Source: Nannochloropsis oceanica
Taxonomy: Eukaryota > Sar > Eustigmatophyceae > Eustigmatales > Monodopsidaceae
DNA: 64,000 nucleotides
Reading direction: 5' to 3'
NCBI GenBank assembly: GCA_004519485.1
Contig: CP038130.1
Span: forward strand, 1,116,001-1,180,000
In this document: one piece after another, positions 55,986-64,000 of the stretch
Position numbering within the stretch: position 1 is the stretch's first letter
Layout of the letters: every line of letters starts with the position of its first letter
Position numbers and translations under genes: made by a program
Notes under the pieces: model-generated
Seen by the model: the letters and a program-made list of their open reading frames with translations, nothing else
Databases searched by the model: none
Told to the model about the DNA's origin: nothing

Positions 55986-56507
55986 CGCATATCGAGTCGC
56001 GACGTTGGTGCATGAATGATGTGGAGACTACAGCCTGCGTTCATGACACTAGCAGTGTCAGAGACAGGAGATGCTGCTGATTGTGGTGGTGGGCGCGTCT
56101 CTGTCTCTATGTGTTGCATGATGGTTGCATCTCAAGACTTTTTGAATGGGGTTGGACATAATGTGTCGTCTACGATGACGAAGGAGGCGTCCAGCCGCTC
56201 CCTTCGAGCTTCCGGGCAACATTTTAACTCCCTTGCAATGCACTTATTCCGTCGTAAGCGCGCATCCAACCCCCCACCCACATTCACAGGATACCAACTT
56301 AGGGTCTGCACCACTCGGCACGTTATCTCTGCGCCTCTAGACCTCGCTTTTGTTGTCTCCCCTTACCGTCTCACGATACGAAGGCAGACTTTCTTCTGTC
56401 ACCGAAATACTTACAAGCTGGCACAACAAAACCCACACACACGCATTCTACCCTAGCAAGCGGCTTTCCGCTACATTCACACCGGAGTTTCTCTCGTTTA
56501 GCTAGCC
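55986..56507. promoter_or_regulatory. bidirectional promoter region, GNAT/PDCD5
   Basis: 522 bases between divergent ATGs. A short plus-strand frame (56016-56456) has no domain and is probably chance. No TATA box recognised. Confidence 0.4.
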
Positions 56508-57613
56508 ATGGAACCGGCGGGGGAGATAGACTTGCCTCCTGGCTTCACACCGGCGGGAGGAGGAGGAATGGGAGGGATGATAGGGGGCGGAGGCATGTCG
56601 CAAGAGGCGGCAGAGGCACAAAAAGCCAAGGTGCGTCCTTGTGATGGTAGAAAGAGACAGGGAAGAGGAGAATAAGGTAGACATAATAAAGAGGTGTTGT
56701 TACTCGCATGCCAATCATCTGTGCGCCGCCCTATTCAATTAACTCTCCTTTCCGCTTCCTCATTTCTCCCTTTCCACACACAGCAAGCCGAGATGGAGGA
56801 GCGGAGGCAATTCATGCTTGACCAGATTTTGCTGCCAGAGGCGAAGGAGCGCTTAGCCCGGATAGGTAAGTGGGTGGGCGGTGGGTATAAATCGTTTATT
56901 CTGATAGAGCACGGAATACGAGGAGCCTTTCTGTTTGTGATGGCCGAGTGTTCGAGCAGAACATTTCCCCCTTTTTGGAAAGAATAGACGACAAAGCCTT
57001 CCATCTAGAGATAAGGCTGCCTGGAAGCTCTTTACAATGGTCATCCTTTCTCTTCCGATGGGCCAGTGGAGGGAATTTGGTGAGCTGGAGAGGCTGCGGT
57101 GTAGGCCTTGTGCCGAGATTGGGCGTTTGGATATCGTTTTCTTACATCATTGTCAAGAAGGGACTTGAGTGCTGTATCGAGATATATGCACTTGGAATAT
57201 GCTTGAAAATCTGAACGAAAATTTGGAAAGCTATCTCCGAAAGAGAGGGATGTAGATGATATGTCTGATTGGAGTGCGTGCTCCCCAATCTTATGTCTTC
57301 CCCTGTGCCGATTTTCAGTATTGTATCCGCCCCCGACGCGCTAGTGCACCTCATCGACATATTTTCTTTCCCCCCCGCATTCATTTATGATTTCACAGCG
57401 ATCGTCCGCAAAGAGAAAGCCCGTGCCGTAGAGGACATGCTCTTGCAAGCCGCGACCTCAGGCAGGCTCGGTGGGAAGGTGACCGAAGAGCAGCTCATTC
57501 AGATGCTCGAGCAGGTATCGTCTCAAGTGGAGAAGAAAGCCACCAAAGTCACCATCCAACGGCGGCGGTACTTGGACGAAGACGATGACGACAATGACGA
57601 CGACTTGTTGTAG
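56508..57613 (+). CDS. PDCD5: PDCD5 / TFAR19 DNA-binding family protein
   Basis: Three exons (56508-56630, 56784-56865, 57399-57613) give 139 residues. PDCD5 is a small helical protein conserved from archaea to humans; in eukaryotes it binds the chaperonin CCT and affects apoptosis and p53 acetylation. Exon 1 is a Gly/Met-rich leader ending in QEAAEAQKAK, exon 2 is QAEMEERRQFMLDQILLPEA, and exon 3 carries IVRKEKARAVEDMLLQAATS, VTEEQLIQMLEQVSSQVEKK and IQRRRYLDEDDDDNDDD, matching the family's triple-helix core, conserved KVTI.RRR strand and acidic tail. The second intron is 533 bases and lacks GGGA/CCCT tracts. Confidence 0.94.
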
Positions 57614-58104
57614 TGCAGAAGGGAATGGGGGAATTGAGGAGGGATAGGGTGCATGGGTGTTCGAATCGACGGATGGACAGCAAGGAGGGCTCGAAAAGAA
57701 ACAATTGTACAGCTTTAGAAATTGTGCTGGCCTTGTCGCTCCACTCGATCCCTTTGCTTGTGGTTGGTTGCATCGGACGTCGCAAAATACCCCCCCACCA
57801 CCACTCGCGCCATATCTCACGAGTCAGGGATCAAGTTGAAGAGCGTTGTTGGAGTTGGACACCAAAATATGTACGCCTTACGCATATCGTACCATGCCCT
57901 GCCTCGTCCCCTGTGTGTATCCACGAAGTATTGGACCTACAACTCAGTCTACTTCCTTTCCCTCTCTTCCGCACGCAATCCAGGGCTTTACACAACAAAT
58001 CAGGGCCTCCCTCCGCGGCGCTCCCTCCCCTCCTCCGTCCATGAACCAGCTGCAGCCCTACAAACAAATAAGAGTGACACAACTCTAACCCTAACCTTGA
58101 CACA
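57614..58104. other. intergenic, PDCD5 3' side / RAP-gene promoter
   Basis: No gene is supported. CTCTAACCCTAACC at 58083-58096, 8 bases before the next ATG, resembles a telo-box, a promoter element common in translation genes of plants. That role is not established here. Confidence 0.4.
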
Positions 58105-59405
58105 ATGACCTCCACCATAAGCAGCGGCCGGAGAAGAAGCTGGTCGAAATTAGGGCGGGAACGACGCCTGTCCATGCTAATCCTAGCCTTTCACTTGGCT
58201 GGCATGGCTGGCATTGCAACAGCCTTCATCTCCCCGCTCTCCCATCCCCTACATCGAGTCTTTGCACGTCTGCATGCCACCACCCCTGCATCAGTCTCTA
58301 CTCCACCGCCCAACGACAAGACTCCACGTCCACCACGCAAAACGATCACGGATATGGGAGATGCGGGAGGGATAGCTCAGGAGGCGTCTCAGGCATTACA
58401 ACCTAAGGCTCCGAAGGCAGCTGATCGGTCGAGTGGTGGCCGCGAGGTGGGCCGAGGCGATGCTGGAGGCGGACCGCGTTCTCCAACGTCCTCTTTTTCT
58501 CGTTCACCTGCAGGACCTAAACCACGCTCTTTCTCGCATCAAAATTTTGAAAAACATAACCACGCATCCACGCACCGGACAAGCCCTCAAAATAGCGGCA
58601 GTACCAGAGGCAGTAGCAATCGAACGTACCATGGAAAAAGCAAGAACTTACAACAGCAGCAGCGCCTTCAACGCCCACATCAAGCGCAGTACAAACACGG
58701 CGGCCATCATAGCAACAACAACAGCCATGGGGTCTCCGCCATTCATATTGAAATTAACAAGGAGCTCCTCCGGCGCGGGGAGGACCCAGAGGCCTTGCTC
58801 TCCTACGCCGACCGAATGGGCCAATCCCTGAACGGGGTGAATGTCGCCACCTGCCTCAACCGTCTCTCCAAGGCAGCCACCCCACGTAGCAACCCTCCCT
58901 TGCAGGCTCTTCTCCAAGACCCGCGCTTTGTCCGCCTCGTCGCCCAAGCCCAGTCCCTCCTCCCCCAATGCCAAGCCGCCGAGTTAAGCATCATGCTTAA
59001 TGGCATCAGCAAACTAGGTGTTGATCCAGGCCCCACCTTCTGGACAGCCTCGCGTGACCTCTCCCTCGCCCTTCTCCCTTCCTTCAACCACAATGCGCAT
59101 TTCGTCCAGCTCCTAAATGCGTACGGCCGACAGAAATTCCCTCCAGGCACGGAGTGGGTCGCAGCCTTCCTCGCTTCCTCTTACCCCTTCATCCCCTCCT
59201 GCAACTCAAGAGAGCTCGCATCACTACTCAACTCATTAGGTAATTTGAGGGTAGGAGGGGTGGGGAGGGAGTACATGGAAAGACTACGGGATGGTGTGCT
59301 AAAGATGCTGGAGCGAGGTGCCATGCAACCCCGGGAGATTGCCACGTGCTTGAATGGTTTTGGGAAACTGGCGGCTTGGTCCGAGTTGAGCAGTAGTAGT
59401 AGTAG

Positions 59406-59449
<44 letters not shown>

Positions 59450-61801
59450 GTAGTAGTAGTTTTAGCAGTGGTAGCAGCAGTAGCAGCGATGGAAGCGCTG
59501 ATCATGCTCTAACCACTGCTGCTGTTCCTGCCGCTGCTGACGTCCGTTTCCACCCGGGCTCGCCCCTCCTGAAAGCGTTTGCGGCTGCTTCATTCCCTGT
59601 CCTTGATTCTTTTGGTCCCCAGGGGTTGGCCGGTCTGGTCAATGGCTTTGCGCACCTTGATTACTGTCCGGGAGGAGGAAGGGAGCAGGGAGGGAGGGAG
59701 GGAAGGCAAGAAATGACCCGCGGGGTGGGGGAGGAGGAAGAAGAGGAGGAGGAAATAGGGGTACATCGCTTCTGCGCCCCTTCTCCTTTTTCGGGGACGC
59801 AGACGGAGGAAGCGGGACGGAGGGAAGGGTGGATGGTTGAGTACCTGCAGGCAGTGCGCAGAGCCATGCCTCGATTTAATTCACAGGATTACGGGATCGT
59901 GGTGAATGGGCTGGCGTCTCTGGGCGTGGTGCCTGAGACGTTGTCCCCCGGGTTCATGAATCAGTTGAGGGATTTGGCCGGCCCGAAACTCGGTACATTC
60001 AATGACCAGGAGGTAGGCGAGGGAGGGAGGGAGGGAGGGAGGGAGGGAGGGAGGGAAAGGGACGGAAGTTTTCCCATTGCCAGGTGTTTTGTAGTTGATG
60101 TCGTTCTATCTTCACTCCCTCCCTCCCTTCTTACCCCCTTCCCTTGCAGCTGTCCAACTTGATTAACGCCTTGGGGAAATGGGACCATCACCCAGGAGAC
60201 GCCTTCCTCTCCTCCTTCGCCGCTGCCTGTCTCGTGCCCTCCCGCCTTTCCTCCTTCACTGCCCAGGGACTCGCGAATGTCCTGCACGCGTTCGGGAGAC
60301 TCGGGTTTTACGCCGGTGGGGAATGGATGGAGGCGTGGCTGAAGCAATGCCTGCTCGTGGAAGGAGGGGACGAAGGGAGGGGGGGAAGAAGGGTGGAAGG
60401 ATTCAGCTCGCAGGGCTTGGCCATGGTGGTGTTGGGATTGAGTAACGTGCGATATGATCCCGGAGGAGGTGAGTGAAGGCACTCAGGAAGGGAGGGAGGG
60501 AAGGTACACATAAAGGGCAGACGAAATCAGTGTTCACCCATTCCCATCTCACACACTCTCTGCTCCTTCTTTCCTCCTTCTTTCCTTCCCTCTTCTTTCC
60601 CTTATTGGCAGCATTCCTCGCCACCCTGACCGAAGCGGCCGTACGAAAGGCCAGTAAGTTCGACCAACAAGACTTGGCCAATATCTGGCTGGGCTGTGCG
60701 AACTTAAACCATCGCCCCTCCCCTTCGTTTTGGGAGGCATGTCGTCAAGTGATCCCCTGGCCGAAGCTCTTGTCGTCATTGTCCTTGTTTGAGGCAAGCA
60801 CGTTGTTGTACGCCTTGGCAGTGATGGATATGGAAGAGAGCCAAACCCTGATGGGGCCCCTGGTCAAGAGGGCATGCGAAGAGATGAAGAGGACGCGGGG
60901 GAAGGCACGGGAGAGGGCAAGGAATAAAGAGATGGACCTGGAGACGGAGAGCGCGTTAAGGCAGCTACACCAGACGTTTTTGTACCTAGAGTGCTTGCGA
61001 CGGGAGCAGGGTGAGGTGGAAGAGGAGAGGGGAGGAGAGGGAAGGAGGGACGGAGAAGAGGTGGTTGTTGGCGGGGTCAGCCTAGCAGGGCTGAGGAGCT
61101 TCGGGGATTTGATCGGAGAGGTGTGGGATGAGAGCTCGCACTTGATCAGTGTCCGGATTCGAACGTCGGCTTTCCAGAAAGATGTGCAGGTGACGGCGGA
61201 GGGATTGGGGTTGTGCTGTTTGCCCGAGGCGAGGGATGGCCCATTTACCCTGGACATGGTGGTGGTCCCTGCGCCGGCGGGGGAGTGGGAGGGTGGGAAG
61301 GAGGGCGAGGAGGCGCTGCCGTTGGTGGTGGAGGTTGACGGCCCGACGCATTATTTGATAAATGTCCCCGAGCAGATGACAGGAACAAGTCGGTTGAAGC
61401 ACCGGCTGCTGGCGGCGCAGCGGCACCGATGGGCGGGTGTGGTTAGTATATCGCTGCCGGAGTGGTCGCAGGGAGGGTACAGCGCCACCAAAAAGAAGAG
61501 TATTTTGTTGAAGAAGTTCCGAGAATCAGGTGTTTCGTCGCTGGCACCCTATATGTTTACGGCTGATGGGAGGGGGCAACGGCACTGTGCACTTCTGGAA
61601 GGGACGCACCATTCGCCGTTTATGAGGCTGGAGGACGGGGAGGTGGAAGGGGGGGGGGAGGATGGGAATGTGGCTGGTCGTATGAAGGGATTTGAGGCTA
61701 TCAGCAGCAGTGCGAAGACGAAGAATAAAGCGAAGAGCATGAAGGCTGGTACAGGTAGCGAAAGCACTCGGAGTATTAAGGCCACGACTGTGCGCAAGCG
61801 T

Positions 61802-61837
<36 letters not shown>

Positions 61838-61948
61838 TGCAGCAGCAAGACCAGCAGCGACAGCAATATAGCAGTTAAAGCAACGAAAGCGGTGAAGGCG
61901 AGGCCCGCCAGCAGCGCTCCCAAAACGAAAAAGCAACCTCTTGAGTGA
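58105..61948 (+). CDS. plastid-type RAP-domain RNA-binding protein
   Basis: Three exons (58105-60012, 60150-60468, 60612-61948) give 1187 residues. The N-terminus holds a hydrophobic signal (LSMLILAFHLAGMAGIATAF) with ATAFISPL, again the Ala-Phe plastid motif. Residues about 250-860 are a series of 38-40-residue helical repeats ending in a shared phrase: LAGLVNGFAHLDYCPGG, YGIVVNGLASLGVVPE, LSNLINALGKWDHHPGD, LANVLHAFGRLGFYAGG, LAMVVLGLSNVRYDPGG, LANIWLGCANLNHRPS. This resembles OPR/FASTK RNA-binding arrays, which bind organellar transcripts. A RAP domain at about 975-1045 (LVVEVDGPTHYLINV, TGTSRLKHRLLAA, VVSISLPEWSQ) supports an RNA role. Poly-Ser and a GGREGG-type insertion interrupt the repeats. 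The tail is basic and Ser/Lys-rich. The target RNA is unknown. Confidence 0.85.
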
Positions 61949-62503
61949 ATGAAAAAGGCAGTTAGTTGTGGATTGATCCAATGAAAACAGTTTAATGATA
62001 TATATATACGTGACTGAGAAAGAGGATGGGTGGGAGGAAGACGAACTTGACCTGGTGACAGTATCCCGATTGTAGGAGCATGAAGAGGCAGGTGAGGGTG
62101 GCGCTCTTACGCGTGTATATATATCGCGCATGTATTCTTAATACATGGGTCGGTTGATGGGAGAGATGTGATGGTAATGTACAACGCAATAAGGGCAAAG
62201 ACTCTTTCTCGACACACAAAGCAAAGAAGAGTGGGCTGAATCCAAACGGAGGAGGCTGGCTGTCTGTAAATCTGTAAAAATATTTGACTTTTGGGACCCT
62301 GCCGTATGCACCTAGAAAGATACAACAGGTCTTGCTCTTGCTCATGGACCGTGCCTGCCGGCCAGGCATCTCATATCCTCTTTCCTATTCTGAAAAGGTC
62401 ACACGTCTTTATTCTCCGTGTCGGTCCTATTTACTTCCCAGCCTCTTTGCGCATACCCTGTACAAAACCATGTCTATCCCCCCCTCCCTCCCTCTCTCCC
62501 GTC
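61949..62503. other. convergent intergenic, RAP gene/COPI-like gene
   Basis: 555 bases between two stop codons. It contains short TATATATA runs (61999-62007, 62116-62123) and no supported gene. Confidence 0.45.
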
Positions 62504-63615
62504 CTAAATGACCACATTTGTGTAGCCTCCCCCACCGCCCGCTTGGTAAGTCGAGGGAATCGTCTCCACATCCTCCTTCCCGGTATCCCCATGCCTCCTT
62601 AACGCCTCCTCCAGCTCCGCCTGGGAGCGGCAAATGGTATAGTCTGCCGCCTTTCGATCTCGCACTCCTTTCAAACACAAGATGCCCATGAAAAAGTAGA
62701 GAATTCCGAGGCCCACGAGGCCTAGACCAGCGAAAAAAATAAAAAGATTGGCCAAGTTGACGGCAGCCCTGCGTTCGGCTTCCTGCTCTAGAGCCAGGAG
62801 GCCGACAAAGGTGTAGATTGCCTGACAGGGAGGCAGGGGAGGGAGGGAGAAAACGATGTAAGAACGCGGTGAAGCAGTATGGCGGATGATATTTTCCGAT
62901 CGCACATATATAGTGGCCTCTCTATCTCTACGCGACGTGTACCCTGTTTCCTCTCAGTCAGATATACAAATTAACTTACCCCACGGCTAACCCAGTTCTG
63001 CAATAGCCACGTGTCTCGAATCGCCTGTGCATGGAGGACAAGGGAGGCAAAGATGCGATGAGTGACAAGCTAAATGCAAGATATCTACGATGAAGTACAG
63101 TTTTTCTCTCCCATGACTTTCCTTTCACGTCCTTGCTCTACTTGGAATATCCCTCCCTCCCTCCATTTCCATTCACAAACCTGCGTCCATCCCATCTCCG
63201 TGAAAATTACGCCAAATGCAAAAATGACACCATAAACGCGAATGGCTACTGCCTGCGGCGATAGGTCGTGATAAATAATGGATAGAATTTCTGCTACTGC
63301 TACGGAGAGCGCGCTTAGCACAGTTACAGCGTTTATGGCGATGAAAACGTTCAAGCAAAAGCCGCGGCGGATGTCTCTTGGGTGGAGATAGGGACGATGC
63401 ATGACAGCTCGTTTGTAAGGCCGCCCAACCGAGGACGCAACGGAGGAAGGGGCACTGCGCAAGGGCGTGGACTCGTGCTGCTGCGAGTAGGCGTTCGAGG
63501 CGGCAAAGGACGGGTGAGGTTGAGCAGAGGCGCCGACAGCTTCTCCAGCAGCCTCTTCCCGCATCCACGACGGCTCGTGTTGCTGTTGTTGCGTCTCTAT
63601 GTCAGTCGTGCGCAT
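62504..63615 (-). CDS. four-helix membrane protein, possibly COPI-associated
   Basis: Three exons (63615-63181, 63024-62980, 62821-62504), all phase 0, give 265 residues. The first 70 residues are polar and Ser/Gln-rich. Hydrophobic helices follow: FCLNVFIAINAVTVLSAL, VAIRVYGVIFAFGVIFTEM, then after AIRDTWLLQNWVSRG comes AIYTFVGLLAL and LFIFFAGLGLVGLGILYFF. The order (two helices, a charged WxLQNWxSRG segment, two helices, a short cytosolic tail) resembles the COPI-associated/TVP15 family of Golgi membrane proteins, but I cannot confirm this by alignment. The 45-base middle exon is small; its splice sites are good and the join reads NWVSRGAIYTFVGLLALEQE, which looks continuous. Confidence 0.7.
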
Positions 63616-64000
63616 ACCTAGATTGTGGTGCTGGAGATGATGCTAGTGCTTGGGCGAAAGTGCTTCCTAATGCGTAGATTCAGATTGCTCCCAGGCTGTG
63701 TTCTATCTGGTTTAAGGCAAGCGGCGGAGTTTTATGCCGGCTGTAGCGCGCCTGTTTGGTGCGTGGGGGCGCCACATGGATGTTGAATGAAGCAGGTACT
63801 TCGATTGAGTGTCAGGTATACGGGTGTGGAGAATGTCAAAGGCTTTGTGTGGGCACATGAGAGCAAGACGAGGAGGCGGACGTTGGCTCTGAGGCGGCTG
63901 TTGTTGATGACGGTGACGGCCCATCCAGATGCCTTTTTTCGGGGGGCGGGGGGTTTCAATAGAGACACGCAAACATAAAATAATGTACGCGTACATATTG
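63616..64000. other. window end, upstream of the membrane-protein gene
   Basis: Short open frames occur on both strands (63712-63996), including WAVTVINNSRLRANVRLL on the minus strand. None is long enough to call, and a gene continuing beyond the window is possible. Confidence 0.3.

Noticed and set aside
58083-58096. Interstitial telomere repeat (CTAACCCTAACC)
   Set aside because: Only two units; chance or a promoter telo-box is more likely than a telomere remnant.

Overview
The window looks like nuclear DNA of a photosynthetic stramenopile, most likely a eustigmatophyte such as Nannochloropsis/Microchloropsis. The reasons are its density (19 protein genes in 64 kb, short intergenic gaps), its GC-rich DNA full of GGA/GGGA/CCCT tracts, spliceosomal GT-AG introns, and three proteins whose N-termini combine a hydrophobic signal with an Ala-Phe motif (QAF, TAF, TAF), the bipartite targeting mark of red-derived secondary plastids. 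The species is an inference. There are no bacterial operons and no CRISPR array, and I found no convincing tRNA or rRNA.

Layout. 1-2600: a decayed zinc-finger-like coding relic and a small tandem repeat. 2605-6801 (+): an intronless HERC-type RCC1/HECT ubiquitin ligase, convergent with an intronless TAF1 (TFIID subunit) at 7136-12652 (-). 14329-16794 (+): a secreted glycerophosphodiester phosphodiesterase. About 17.7-18.2 kb: a faint coding relic. 18582-19491 (-): an HPP membrane protein with its first exon unresolved. 20691-21449 (-): a TPMT-like methyltransferase. 22099-23941 (-): a mitochondrial AIF homologue. 24486-25547 (-): an ISOC-type cysteine hydrolase, divergent from a tRNA-guanine transglycosylase at 26029-27420 (+). 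27561-28457 (-): REXO4. 29617-33813 (-): TAPT1 with 8 exons, divergent from a membrane protein of unknown function at 34456-36342 (+). 37778-42484 (+): a probable plastid TPR/coiled-coil protein. 43245-44004 (-): ribosomal protein eS24, divergent from mitochondrial EF-Tu with 11 exons at 44675-48205 (+). 49045-54114 (+): a second, UBE3A-like HECT ligase with 9 exons. 54876-55985 (-): a plastid-type GNAT, divergent from PDCD5 at 56508-57613 (+). 58105-61948 (+): a plastid-type RAP-domain protein. 62504-63615 (-): a four-helix membrane protein, possibly COPI-associated.

How they fit together. The genes are mainly housekeeping: ubiquitination (two HECT ligases), transcription initiation, translation in three compartments (eS24, EF-Tu, queuine modification), RNA processing (REXO4, RAP protein) and membrane biology. 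I see no metabolic cluster.

Most unusual feature. I placed 41 introns by reading-frame continuity, acceptor and donor. Roughly 17 begin with GGGA repeats just after the donor, and about three quarters end with CCCT repeats just before the acceptor, so the two ends of one intron can be complementary. The same purine motif also sits inside exons as Arg-Glu-Gly-Gly insertions. The two largest intronless genes (HERC, TAF1) lie on the same stretch as a 1.3-kb CDS cut by ten introns. This resembles a recently spread or self-pairing intron class and is the best candidate here for something undescribed.
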